A DNA stretch of 64,000 nt from Lepus europaeus (Eukaryota; Chordata; Mammalia; Lagomorpha; Leporidae): positions 26,431,858 through 26,495,857 of the forward strand of contig NC_084835.1 of the NCBI RefSeq assembly GCF_033115175.1, written 5' to 3'. Of the stretch, positions 22,101-33,128 are shown piece after piece (positions within the stretch are counted from its first letter, which is position 1; each line of letters begins with the position of its first letter). The notes under the pieces were generated by a model. The model was not told the origin of the DNA. It worked only from the letters and a program-made list of their open reading frames with translations, and did no database searches. The translations under genes and the position numbers were made by a program.

Positions 22101-23246
22101 CCCAGGGCAGAGCTCCCAGGCCACTCAGCCTTTCCAGGCCCAAAGCAAAGACATCTCCTTACCAGCACACACCTGCCCCTGCAAGTTAACAAATTCAACC
22201 CCAAAGGCTTCAGAAGCCACTCTGCCGTCACCTGCTCAGGGACGAGCGGGGGGCCACCCTCCACTTCCAGGCCTCTGCAGCACGAGTGGAAGCCCCTGTC
22301 CGGTCGGCTGGAACCTTCCAGACCCGGCCACTTTGTCTTAACAGACAATACCCTCCGGAAGCTCCCCTGGCCCTCCTTACCGGGTTCTTCCCGAGTCACC
22401 GCCACAACCCACAACCCCGTGACAATAGCGGCCCCAGTAGGGTTTGTGCCTGAGGACACCGAGCTCCCAAAAGGGCAAGGCTCATGGAGGGCCAGGGCCT
22501 AGCCCGCACCCGCCCGGGCGGTGGACATCGACCCCTTTGGCCAGGGGGGCTGAGAGGCCCACGGGGGAGGTGAAGCGCCCTGTGCAGCCCTTCGGATCCC
22601 CGGGAGTGCGAGGCTTGCTCTTGGTTTTCCAACGCCTTCGCTCCGGACTGGGAGCGCGCCGGGAGCCCACTCCGGCCAGCGCCGCGCAGGCTTTGTCCTC
22701 CGCACTCCCACCCTGACTGCGGCGGCCGGAGAACAAGGGGCTGGGAGAGTTTCCGCGCGGCCAGACCCCGCTCTCCGGCGGCGGCTCCAGCTGCCCAGCT
22801 CCCGCAGACCTAGTCCGGGCACAAACCTCCCGCTCGCCCCCGGGCGTCGGGGCGCTGGGTGGAGACTCGGGAAGCCCCCGAGGCCCCCGGGACGAGCCAC
22901 CGGCGCCTCTCCCGAAAAGAACCCCGGCTCTCGGGCTCTAGCGGACCAACCGGGCACTTCCTCCCAGAAGCGGCGCCCAGCCCGTCGGCCGCACGGACCG
23001 CGGGGCTCACCCACCGTGCACCAGCCGCCGCATGTCCTGGTAACGAGCCCACAGGTGTGCGCTCAGCTCGGCGCCGCCGGCGGGCGTCGGGGTGGGCGCG
23101 GAGCGCGGAGCGCCGGGGCATTGGGCGCCGGGGCCCGGCGGGCCGCAGCCCGGGCAGGACGGCGAGGACGAGGCGGCGCGCGGCCCGCCCTGGCCTCCGC
23201 ACAGCAGCCAGCGCCGAGCGGCCGCCCGCAGCCCTGCACCCGCCAT
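16152..23246 (-). CDS. NT5DC2: 5'-nucleotidase domain-containing protein 2, complete (14 coding exons, 557 aa)
   Basis: HAD-superfamily protein related to cytosolic IMP/GMP 5'-nucleotidase II; substrate not established. Exons in transcript order: 23246-23015, 19952-19768, 19632-19558, 19351-19296, 19213-19120, 19018-18890, 18810-18750, 18651-18549, 18438-18337, 18144-18063, 16940-16854, 16775-16635, 16555-16491, 16413-16152. All have GT/AG borders and phases agree; the total is 1674 nt. HAD motif I is [11 protein letters not shown] near residue 115, motif II is [10 protein letters not shown], and the late acidic motif is [10 protein letters not shown], so catalytic Asp residues are present. 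The N-terminus ([15 protein letters not shown]) is Arg/Ala-rich and without acids at first, like a mitochondrial presequence, but that is inference. ATG 23246 is the first in-frame AUG, in a good Kozak context (GCCATGG). Length equals the human long form as remembered. Confidence 0.97.
16941..18062 (-). other. NT5DC2 intron, 1.1 kb, no feature seen
   Basis: GC-rich intron between the exons 18144-18063 and 16940-16854. I see no SINE, exon or RNA gene in it. Confidence 0.7.
19953..23014 (-). other. NT5DC2 intron 1 (3.06 kb)
   Basis: The only long intron of the gene. It holds MIR-like relics (about 20050-20110 and 20735-20790, the latter reading TTTCCCCATGTGGACAATGG), and otherwise unannotated GC-rich DNA. 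Its 5' end (about 22650-23014) is part of the CpG-rich promoter region. Confidence 0.6.
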
Positions 23247-23800
23247 GGCCCCCGGCCGCCCGCGCCGCCCTCGGCCCGCCGGCCAGCCCGCGGCCCTCCG
23301 ACTGCGCGCCCGCCACGGTGGCCGCGTGCTCCTCACGGCGGCCGGCCAATGGGCTAGGGGCGCCGAAGCCGGCCGTCCAATGGGAGTGGCGCTCGGCCCC
23401 GGGGGGCGGGAGGCCCCGGGAGGGGCGGGGCGGGGAGGGCTCCGGGCCCCCTCCCCCTGGTGCCCGGCGCGGCCGGGGACTCTGCGCCCCCCCTTCGCTC
23501 GTCACGGCGGCGATGGCCGCTCCTTCTGCCCCCGGCGCTGGAAGTCGGAGGGCGCATGGGCTGCAGTCCCCGCGAGGCTCCGGACGGACGAGCGTGACGG
23601 GTCAACGCGGTCCCCCGGGGTCTTCCGCCTCCGCCTGCAGTCCCCGCATTCTGCCCAGGGTCCTGTGGGACGGTGCAGCCCCCCGACTGCCCGCACGCCG
23701 GGACCCAGGCCGCGCCACTCACTCACCTGGAGAAAAAAGAGCTCTACCCGTGCGCTCCGGGCGCCGGCGGGCTGAGACCACGCCCGTGGGGGCAGCCTCT
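22650..23800. promoter_or_regulatory. NT5DC2: CpG island over the NT5DC2 promoter and first exon
   Basis: Dense CpG, many GC boxes (GGGGCGGG types, for example near 23401-23435) and no TATA box. It surrounds the first coding exon 23015-23246. The boundaries are by eye. Confidence 0.8.
23346..23381 (-). promoter_or_regulatory. NT5DC2: Paired CCAAT boxes upstream of NT5DC2
   Basis: CCAAT occurs on the + strand at 23346-23350 and 23377-23381, 31 bp apart. Both are followed by GGG, and both read ATTGG on the NT5DC2 sense strand. They lie 100 and 131 bases upstream of the start codon. Sequence and spacing suit NF-Y binding. Confidence 0.65.
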
Positions 23801-24280
23801 CCTCTGCCCCGCGGTGCCTACCGTGGGCCCGGGGCCCCTGCGACCGCTTGGACCCGACGGCGGCAAATGGCCGCCTACTTCTTGGCTTCCAGGGGCAGGA
23901 CCTCTCTGGAGCTGCCGCCTCCCCTTCTGCCATACTTTCCAACCGAAGCCCTCTTTCCTGCTAGAATCCCGCTCACCTGCCTCTCACCGCGACTCTGAGC
24001 ATGCGGAGAGGCCCACCCGGCCCCCTTAAGCCCTGCGCGTGCCGAGCGAGCCAGCTGGACACAAGCCCTTTGCGGGGGGGTGCCCTCGCTGAGCTTAGGG
24101 GTGCATACATGTCCAGTGCTCCGCGACACCTCGGCTGAGGACCTTCCGTGCCCGCCCTTGGGCCAGATGCTGGCGAGGCTGGAGGCCAAAGGGTGGGCCC
24201 TCGTGAGCTGGCCATACGTGAACCTGTTCCGGGGCCACCATGAGAAATGAGAGCGGGTGCCCAGGTGCAATCCACCTGCA

Positions 24281-24337
24281 GGAGAAGGGGTCCAGTTAAC
24301 GAACAAAGCAGAAAGCCGGCTCGCTGTGCCCAGGGTC
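24281..24337 (+). repeat. Copy A of an unidentified ~55-bp repeat
   Basis: Closely resembles 26622-26676 in the SMIM4 intron. Shared blocks include GAAAGCCGG and TCGCTGTGCCCAGGG. Neither copy lies in a recognisable SINE. Confidence 0.6.
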
Positions 24338-24339
24338 TC

Positions 24340-25112
24340 AGCTCAGCCCCCACGCCACCCCCGACCCCGCCACCTCACCTGTCCTCCTGCCCCGGCTGCA
24401 CTCCGTCGTCTCCGGTTTGTTTTCCATGGTTTGTGTCCATATCACCAAGCCCTTTGACCGGGGCTAGGCTTTCATTAGTTTCTCCTTTCTCAAAGCTGTT
24501 CCCACCACTTGCTTTTTCAGCCCCCTCCCGGGGGGGTGGGGGAGGTGAGGTGACTATCTCTGGATAGGCTCAGTGAAACAGCATGGATAATATGGCAAGG
24601 GTCGGGTCTGGAGTCAGAGCGCTCTTCTGTCTAGCACGTGTGGGAATTCGACCATCCAAGATCCGCATGTAAAATGCCATGATATTTCATACCACCTATG
24701 CCTATCATCCCGCATAGCTTACATCCCCCCGATTACTTACAGTACCTAAAACAATGTAAGCGCTATGGAAAGAGTTCTTATACTGTATTGTTTAGGGATC
24801 ACTGACAAGGAAAAAGTCTGTCCGTGTTCAGTAGATTTTTTTTTTTTAATGTGGAATATTTTCCAGCCTCAGGTTTGAGTCCATGGATGTGGAACCCATG
24901 GATATTGAGATCTGACTACCTATGTGAGGGCCAGGGCCCAGTAAATCACTGTCATCATGGTAATTGACATTAGGTATAGCTAATGTTAGTTGAGCAGCTA
25001 GTATATTCTGGGCGTGCGTTCAGAGCTACATTTGGCACAGCTAAGGGAGTAGGGATGTGATTTGACAACAGTGTTTACCCATCTGGCTTTCCTGTGAATA
25101 AGCAGACGATGC
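24340..25112. other. Intergenic DNA between NT5DC2 and SMIM4
   Basis: Near 24.5-24.6 kb the sequence turns from GC-rich to AT-rich. I see no gene or repeat in this stretch. Confidence 0.5.
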
Positions 25113-25400
25113 ATGGGGTGGGCATTTTAGCCTGTTAATTCAAATGCCCATTAGAATGCCCATGTCCCACCAGTCCCTGGGTTCAATACCTAGCTCGGGC
25201 TCCTGACTCCAATTTCCTGCTCATGCAGGTTCTGGGAGGCTGCAGCGATGGCTCACATAGTTGGGTCCCTGCCACCCACCTGGGAGACCTGGGTTGTGAT
25301 CCAGGCTTCCTGGCTCTGCCCAGCCCCAGCCATTGGGGGCATCTGGGAAGCGAACCAGCACAGGAGAGCTTGCCTTTTCAGTCTCTCTGCGTCAGAAAAC
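25113..25400 (+). repeat. Old, diverged CSINE
   Basis: Weak but continuous match to the SINE body: GGTTCAATACCTAGCTCGGGC, GGCTCCTGAC, GCAGCGATGGCTCA, TGGGTCCCTGCCACCCACC, GGGAGACC. The tail is degraded. Confidence 0.6.
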
Positions 25401-25659
25401 AAAAAGCATCTGTTAGTTCCTGTGTAACGGTATGTGCTCCATTAAAGACAGCTTCCGTTAATTGATTTTAAGGTATGTCACGAGACGCCTGCTGTGATAA
25501 AGTTGTGTTCCACAATGCATATCAAATTCTGTTTGGGAAGCCTAGTGGCCAACCACGTTCCCGAAAGAAACACAGGCATCGTGACTGTATTTTAGAGGAC
25601 GGCGCGGTACCATCAGCCCATCAGAGAGGGTCGTCACTTCCAAGGGAGTATTAGGGGAA

Positions 25660-26160
25660 AAGATGGCGGTGGCGGAGTTGGGGGCACCGCAACCAACCGG
25701 GAGCCACCGCCTGCACCCGGGAGACCGGGGGCGGGGCCGGGCCGACGCCACGTGGGAGGGCCCCAGGGCTCCGCCCCCTGGGCCTGCCGCCTCTAGAGCT
25801 GCGGCGCCTGCGCCAGCTGCCGCAGGAACAGCTGGGCTGCACGGAGCACGCGCACCTCCCGGCACTCTGATTGGCGGATGCACGCGCCCTGCCGCACTCT
25901 GATTGGTAGAGCGGTGTCCGGGCCCACGCGACGGCTCAGAGCTCCCTCCGCTCCGCACCCGGCGGACAGTGGCTGCTCATCGCCCGGGCCTTGCACCTCG
26001 GTCGAACATGTTCTCCAGGGCCCAGGTGAGGCGGGTTCTGCAGCGGGTGCCCGGGAAGCAGCGGCTCGGCATCTACAGGTTCCTGCCCTTCTTTTTTGTC
26101 CTGGGAGGAACGATGGAGTGGATCATGATCAAAGTGCGCGTGGGCCAGGAGACCTTCTGT
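25660..26160 (+). promoter_or_regulatory. SMIM4: CpG-rich promoter region of SMIM4
   Basis: Local GC/CpG-rich block in otherwise AT-rich DNA, covering the presumed 5'UTR and first coding exon. No TATA box is seen. Confidence 0.7.
25870..25906 (+). promoter_or_regulatory. SMIM4: Paired ATTGG (inverted CCAAT) boxes upstream of SMIM4
   Basis: ATTGG at 25870-25874 and 25902-25906, 32 bp apart, each inside a direct repeat GCACTCTGATTGG. They lie 138 and 106 bases upstream of the ATG. NF-Y-type elements by sequence. Confidence 0.7.
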
Positions 26161-28457
26161 AAGTGCGGGTGCAGCACCCCGGCTCCTCTCAGGGGCCCGT
26201 TTTCCTGGGGGGCGGGTTTAGGTGACCGATCACTCCACCAGGAGCGCAGGGCCAGTGAGGTAGGTTCCATTCGCGAGGCAGGCTCTCCTCCCAGTGGGCC
26301 ACACTGATGTCCTTATGCCCTTCACCCCTACCGGGGACATTGTTTGGACTCAGGAACGGAATTCCTCACATCCATCTGTGGAAGCCGGGGGCTCCAGTCC
26401 TCTCTCAACTCTTCAGCCCAGACCCTTGAAGGAGCTGGTCTGCTTGGCACCGGGCCTTCGGCCCGTGGTCGGACGCCAGGCATTGCTTTGCTGAGCACTC
26501 CCTCCGGACAGGCCAGTTGCTCTCGCAGCAGGACTTTCTCAACCCTTAGGCTCCTGCTGCTTTGCCCCTCCGGAAAGTGTTCTGAATTTCAGTTACCCAT
26601 CCTCAATATTAGAGAGCACCCAGGAGAGGATCCAGCTAAGGAACAAGGCGGAAAGCCGGATCGCTGTGCCCAGGGCTGTGAGGGAGTGGGAGGGCGGACA
26701 CCTCAGCTGGCCCGGACGCTGCGGGGGAGGCTTCCAGAGGCCGGACTCGAAGGCCGAGAGGTGTCAGGCAGATGTCAGGGAGATCTGTGGGGTCCAATGG
26801 AGAGAGCAGGCATGGAAGCCCTGGGTGAGCCGCTCTGGGAGGGACTGAAGCAGAGGGGTGAAGCGGCTGGAAAGGTGCCTGGACACGAGGCACGAGGCCG
26901 CACGAGGACCAAGAATGCACCCAAGGACCCAAAGATTTTAAACAGATTCACAGCTCTGGACACGGCCTCTTGTGGAGACCAGCAGGAACAGAGCCTGCGT
27001 GCTTGTCCAGGTTGGAGAGCGTGGCTTTATCTAGGTTGGGGGCGGCAGGAATGCCAAGTAGATAGACCCCAGAGGGAGTTCTGACAAGGCCTGGAGATTG
27101 AGTGGACTCAGATGGGGGCGGGGGGAGGAGGCTGGGGAAGAGGCGACACCTTTGCTGAAGGTGGGCCCCACTTGGGTTGTGCCGAGGTGGAGATGGTTAC
27201 CTAGGTCTGAAGCTCAGGTGGCAGAGCTGGCCCACGACTGTGGACCATTCAAAGGCAAACTTTGAATGCCAACCTCCAACACTTTGGAGGGACAGAATGG
27301 CCACAGGGCCAAGGAAGGTTCGCTGTCACAGAAGACAGGAGGTTGAAGAAGTCTGGCTCTGTGAGGGGAGAGGTCCCCTTGCCCCAGGGGAGACTGGAGG
27401 ACACGCTAGCGTGTGTCAGAAGAGTCCCTCCCAGAGAAGGTGGCTGAGGAGTGGCCCTTGGAACTGGGCAGAGTGCTTTACTGAGGACTTTTCTCCGTGA
27501 AGGGCTGGGTGAAGAACGGTCAGAGTCACGGCTGAGAAAACAAGACGGTCAGACCTGGTAGGGGCCCAGAGGCATTAGTGGGTCTGTAGAGCACAACCAG
27601 CAGGGTGAGGCGTGCAGAGGGAAGTTGGATGGATTAGCCTGTGGTTGGGGTTCCCCAGGGCATGAAGAAGTTAAGACACTGACTAGAACGTGAGGGAATT
27701 TCAGCAGCTTGGTAGGACCAGAGGGGAGAGGGCTGAGAGGCTGGTGAGCTCTGGGGACAGCGGCCGAGAACAGCAGTAGAAGGTCTGACCCAAGCAGGAT
27801 CCCTTCTGGGGAGCCTCCACGCGGCTGCAGAGGGGAAGGGGGCTGCTGCTTCAGCCCCTGCTCGGTGGTCGGTGCATGAGAGCATACAGGACGGGGGCAA
27901 GGAGGAGCCCGAGCCAAGGGTCCCTGTGCAGCAGAGGTGGTGGCAGCCGCACAGCAGAAGCCCCGCGGGAAGAGGATTATTCCTATGAGGGTGCACAATC
28001 AAAAGTCCGGAAAACAGCAGCACCTGGGAACAAGGAAACTGACCTCCCCTCCCCAGCCTGAGGGTTCCGGGTGCAGAAGCCGGTTTTAGTGAAGGATGGG
28101 TAAGAGAAGCTGGAGGGGCAGGAGAAACAGCCGAGAGGCGTGCGAGGGCATGATCCCGGCTGCAGGCACCATGTTTGCCTTGCCGTGTAAGCCTAGAGCT
28201 CCACCACTGGTCCTCAACCAGCTCGTGTTTATGTTTTGATTGTGGTGTGAAATTAGACATTCGGAGATAGGTGGCAGACCTAGACTGCGGTTCAGCTACT
28301 AAGATGTCAGCATTTTTAATCTCGCAGTTGCTTTAAAATCTAAGCAAGCTTTTTGTTTGAAACAGATGACGTCTACCGTAGAAAAGCCTCAGAAAGACAG
28401 TTTCAGAGAAGGCTGGAAGACGCATCCGAGACTGAACTTGAGCAGCCAATAAAGTGA
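26008..28457 (+). CDS. SMIM4: Small integral membrane protein 4 / UQCC5, complete (2 coding exons, 80 aa)
   Basis: Mitochondrial inner-membrane microprotein needed for assembly of respiratory complex III (family knowledge). Exons 26008-26158 and 28366-28457 join at a split Tyr codon (T|AT); total 243 nt. The protein starts MFSRAQVRRVLQRVPGKQR, has one hydrophobic segment (YRFLPFFFVLGGTMEWIMI, about residues 23-41), then a charged C-terminal part (DVYRRKASERQFQRRLEDAS). ATG 26008 is the first AUG in the frame. The C-terminus is about ten residues longer than the 70-aa human form as I remember it and resembles the mouse length. The 2.2 kb intron contains no SINE that I can see. The last codons contain an AATAAA hexamer. 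Confidence 0.95.
26159..28365 (+). other. SMIM4 intron
   Basis: 2.2 kb intron, donor GTAAGT. Apart from the second copy of the ~55-bp repeat at 26622-26676 I recognise nothing in it. Confidence 0.7.
26622..26676 (+). repeat. Copy B of an unidentified ~55-bp repeat
   Basis: Matches 24281-24337 at most positions after a 2-base gap; see that entry. Confidence 0.6.
28448..28453 (+). terminator. SMIM4: AATAAA hexamer within the last SMIM4 codons
   Basis: Overlaps the final Pro-Ile-Lys codons, one base before TGA 28455-28457. GT-rich sequence follows at about 28490-28520. It could act as the polyadenylation signal and give a minimal 3'UTR. Confidence 0.4.
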
Positions 28458-28799
28458 ATGTGAATCTCCACTACGGGGTCAGCTCCTTTAACAGTGTGCT
28501 GTTCAGATCTCTTGTTCTGTGACACAGCTTGTCTTCTAGCAGATACACATTACTCCAAGACGTGCCTTGCAAACAGTCTTCGTAGTTTTGCAGTCTGTTC
28601 AAATGCTTCCTACCTCCCTGCGGGACAGCACTCGGGCGGAAACATTTCCTCCTCCGACACCCACCAGAGAATCTAGTCCATGAAGTATTTCTTAAGCAAA
28701 TCAAGCATCAGTCAGTACGCCTCTCAGTGCAGCCTGAATTGTAAAGCCCTTTCTTTTTGGGCCACAAATGAGAACTATATTTTTTTTGACAGAATTCTA

Positions 28800-28805
28800 A
28801 ATAAA
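28800..28805 (+). terminator. SMIM4: Alternative downstream AATAAA for SMIM4
   Basis: Canonical hexamer about 340 bases after the stop codon; the conventional candidate for the SMIM4 3' end. Confidence 0.4.
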
Positions 28806-29449
28806 TTATGGATATTTACATGTTCTCCACTGTGAGATCACTTAAACCGAAATAATTGTGAGAATTACATTTCTCCCAGCTTCAAGAATGTAAGCTTTGT
28901 GCTAGTGTGGACTACACATTCTTCATGCTGGTGCTCCTGTGAACAGAAATGGGCCCGTCCTTTGCGTGCCTGGGCTGGGCATCCACGAGAACTGTAGACA
29001 GCAAGCTTCCCACTCCTCTGAGGCAACGCTGCTCTCTCATCCAGCTATCCAGCTGCTGTTCCTTCCCTAAGAAATGACCCTACACAGTGTAAAACAGCCA
29101 CATACTAGAACTAAACCAGGGGCTCAATCTACTGAGAGAGATTTGGCATACATTTGGGACAACTGGTAGAAAAAGTCCCTTTCCCATGTTTGGATGACCA
29201 TCCAACATCTTTTCAACAAGACAGTATCTACACAGTAAAGACGACTACATCTCAAAACGGTGTTCAGATACTGTGCAGGAGCAGGCGCGCTGACTCTTCA
29301 GGATACAGTGTATCCTCAGGTTCATTGTCTCTGCCATAAACATGATCATGTCATCTACGTTTTTCTAGATATTTTCCCCCTTAAGTTTGTCCTTTTATGC
29401 TAGAATCAGTTTAATGTAAAATGACTCAGATCTTATGAAAAGCACTACC

Positions 29450-29760
29450 CAGGGCTGACGTGGCGCAGCGGCTTCAGCTGCCACCCGTGACACTGGCATC
29501 CTATATGAGCCCCAGTTTGAGAACTGGCTGCTCCACTTTCGATCCAGCTCCCTGCTAACGTGCCTGGGAAAGCAACGAAAGATGGCTCAAGTGCTTGGAC
29601 CCCTGCCACCCACACTGGGAGACCTAGATGGAGTTAAAAGGCTCCTGGCTTCAGCCCAGCCCCGCCCTGGCCACTGCAGTCATTTGGGGAGAGAACCAGC
29701 AGATGGAAGATCTCTATTCTTCTACCTTTCAAATCAATAAAATAAATTTTAAACAAACAG
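29450..29760 (+). repeat. CSINE with target-site duplication
   Basis: Full-length, from GGGCTGACGTGGCGCAGCGG to the AATAAA-rich tail. It is flanked by AAAGCACTACC at 29439-29449 and 29761-29771. Confidence 0.9.
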
Positions 29761-32344
29761 AAAGCACTACCTACAGCAAGCTCAGTCACTACCGGGAGAC
29801 GGTTCTGGAGTGTGAAGGTAAGTGACCAGCACCACCAGGAGGAGGACTGTGGTTCCTGAATTCTCATGCCCAGTGTGTCATCGCGAGTTCCTGGTGATCC
29901 TGACTTACAGATATTTTAATGATTAGAAGCTACTTAACAAAGTTAACCTGTCACATGAGTCTCTCAATCAGAGACGGTCACATTCCCTATGTTCTCCCTT
30001 GCCCATATTTGCTATTTCTAGAGAATATGTCACACACATACATTTTACAAAGATTAACAAAAAGTGTTCATAAAACCATTAGCCAACTTCTGCAACTGCT
30101 CAGCTCCATGGTTCCATGGCTCCTCTCCAGGGAGAATCACTGGCCTGAATTTTGTCTTCCTTCACTGGAGTTTTTCTCTCCACTTCTACTCCCTACTCTT
30201 TTCTTCTTTCCCTTGCAGTGCTGATTCACTGAAGGACAACACACTTTAGAAAATGACAAGATAATGTCTGACTTCAAGGCAGGTAGACTAGGGAAGGAAC
30301 TACTGTATTCAATGGAAGAAATGTTTTCATAGCACATTAGGCTATGAAAGATGCTGTAAGAACTTACCTTTGTTAAGGTGCAAGCATTTAACTTTCCCTC
30401 AAAAAATTCTTTAGCTCTTTTTTTTACTAGGAACGTGACACCACCACACTTACCAGATACTAGAACTGTTTAAGGGAACTTAACATGGGAAGAACCACAA
30501 TGCTCTTATATACCGATTATAGAATGCCAATGGCTCCTAGTATGAACATGGGAAAAAATTTTAACATATTTCAAAAACTACAGCACTTATTCTAGAATGA
30601 TGGAAAACCTAATTAGCATTTATTGTTAACAACCTATGGCCTTTCTAGTGCTAGGGAAAGACCATGGGTTTCAGTCTGTCCCCTTATCTGAACTGACAGG
30701 GAAAGTAACTCAGGCACAAACTAAATAATAAATGAAGGTTATTTTTGTCCACCTGCCAGTTCAATTATGGAAGTCTTGCCTAAATCCCTGATGTTACAAC
30801 TTAATCACACTCATCTTTCTTTTTATGTGTTTGCATTTTTCACACTGAATTACGTATCTTTAAAAAATATATATACTCCTGCATCACTGTGTTTTGTTCA
30901 GCAATCTAATCTCCTACTAAGCAGTACCAGTGCTTAGTCTTTACACATGTATTAACCTTGGAATCTCTTGCCACATTAACACACAATACACAAGTCATTA
31001 ACACCACAAAATACCCCAAAGGGGAAAGAAACATTAATTTGCTCAGCTCTGAACTTTCACTTGGCTGATCCAGCATCATTCCAAACTAAAAAGGAACAGA
31101 GTACTATTCAGCAGTACTGGTTTGCTTAGCATTCAGCCGGGATGCTTCCACGTCAATGGTTGTTCAGAATATGCTCCAGCACAGATGGAAGTCAAGGCCT
31201 TAACTCGGGACAGAACCACAGGGATTTGCAAAGTGATATTAGAGGAAAACAGTTGTTTGATTTTACCAACACTTTCCATGGAAAGCATTTTCGTGAAAAG
31301 CACTTCTGTTTAAGAACTTATAGACATAGCAAATACACACCTGGGCTACATGTCTCTTCTGGACACAGACAAGCTAACTCTGAAGTAGGTTATTCTGCTT
31401 TATGATAGAGGACATTCCTCATCTTCTGCCCTCGTAACTCTCTTCAGTTTTAACTTCAACCCACACTGCTGCCCAAGCTGCGGACAAGTGAGAATTCCCT
31501 GACGGCCAGCCCAAGAGGCGTGCCATGGGGCACTTCCAAGCGCAGTCTACCTTGACCTTCCGTGCAACTCAGCCTGAGCCCTGAACCAGAGGTCTGGACA
31601 CTTTCACCTCCACCTGAGTAGCTTTCTTCCCTTAGGCTGGCAGCCATATCCTTGTCAGCATGAAACCAGGGCTTGTGAGAGTTAAATCTGCTGGAAACTA
31701 ACATCTGACACAGTTTTAACAGAACACCCAAACCTGGTTAATCCAAATCACTTTGCAAACTCCATTTTTATTTGGATTAAAAAGCTTTAGATGAACAAAC
31801 ATATGATACATACATGTTATAAGACTAATTACCACTTAAACCTCAGATGATGATGATACAGAAATTAGAATAAACCAAGTTTTAATCAGGTCTGAAAACC
31901 TTCAAGCTGAAAAGTCATCAACACCAATTTGGGGATTTTACACAAATAAGTGTCCCCCCGCCCCCACTTCAGTTCTTCCTCATAGGAAGGGAAGGGTGGG
32001 TGAAAAAAACAAAAACAATTAAAGGCCTTTTAAATCAGTTGGCTGACAAAACAGACTATTTTAAACCTATAGGTTTTCCCGCATATAAACAAAATTCTCC
32101 ACAGGAACTTACATTTTGAAAACATTTAGGCCATTATACTTTCTAAGCCACATTACTACAGTTCCTAAAACTCGTGAAAAAAAAGATGAATAGTTTACTT
32201 GTACTTTCTTAAGTCAGAACATTTTTTTTTCTTTTTTATAGAAGATGGCTGATCTCAAATCTTATATCCTAAATGTTAACTGATATTCTTTAGGTTAGTA
32301 TACAGAAACACATGATTCTAAAATAAATACTTAGGATTTTTTTA

Positions 32345-32560
32345 AAACATTTATTTAGGGCCTGTCTACTAGTGCCCTGGGCCGGCTCTGCACTGTCTTA
32401 TGGAATCCCCTGGCTGGACCCATGGTTCCCAAGGCACCTTGAGACACTGGCAAGGAGCCCGGAGTGCTCTGGTTTCTAATGCCCCATGTGGCCCACAGTG
32501 AAGAGTTTGTAGAGGCTTCCCAAAGAAGTCTCATCCAGACCTTAAAAAGGGAAACAAATG
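32345..32560. repeat. Unidentified GC-richer block, possible old retroposon
   Basis: Starts in TTTAAAACATTTATTTAGGG and ends in GAAATAAATAAATAATTT. The interior (GGGCCGGCTCTGCACTG, GGAGTGCTCTGG) is richer in GC than its surroundings. It does not match the CSINE body. Confidence 0.3.
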
Positions 32561-33122
32561 AATGAAATAAATAAATAATTTAACCAAAATTAGACTTCAG
32601 GTTCTTTGGTGTAATTCAAGGAAATAATGTCTAGAAATAAAAGAATCTTAGTCCATGATGATTCAATGGCCCAAATAACCAGGAACTGAAGATTTCTTTA
32701 TCTGATTCAGATTAACAACAAGGTACTGACATAACTACTGCAATATATTTTTAAAAATTCAAAATTGTTTAAAATACGTGATGCAAACTGAAATCCAGTG
32801 GTTGACTAAAGGCAATTAAGCTACAAGGGTCGCTTGTATCTGAAGTATCATCTAGATACAAGAGACTTTTTCCATCTTACACTCTTTTGCCCTCATGATT
32901 TATTAAGTATGGTAATTACACATCTGGGTATTGATTCATAGCAGTTTAAAAGGAAAAAAGCATCGAGAGTCACCCTCTCAACTGAGAAACAGCAGTGGAA
33001 GCTCCACCACCATGACAAACACTGTGTCACAATAAAGCAGGTTTCAAAAACATACCACCAAGTTACATAACTCCATGTTCCTCGCTGCCTCCAGTCTGAG
33101 CATCAGACACTGCCTCCAAATG

Positions 33123-33128
33123 TTTATT
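33123..33128 (-). terminator. PBRM1: Candidate PBRM1 polyadenylation signal
   Basis: First exact AATAAA on the minus strand after the PBRM1 stop codon (TTTATT on the + strand). It would give a 3'UTR of about 1.3 kb. Further candidates lie near 32898 and 31767. Confidence 0.4.

Noticed and set aside
23247-23336. 30-residue N-terminal extension of NT5DC2
   Set aside because: The frame is open upstream but begins with GTG; ATG 23246 is the first AUG and matches the known start.
22859-23998. 379-codon plus-strand frame over the NT5DC2 promoter
   Set aside because: CpG-island composition removes stop codons; Ala/Arg/Pro-rich low-complexity translation, opposite a real first exon.
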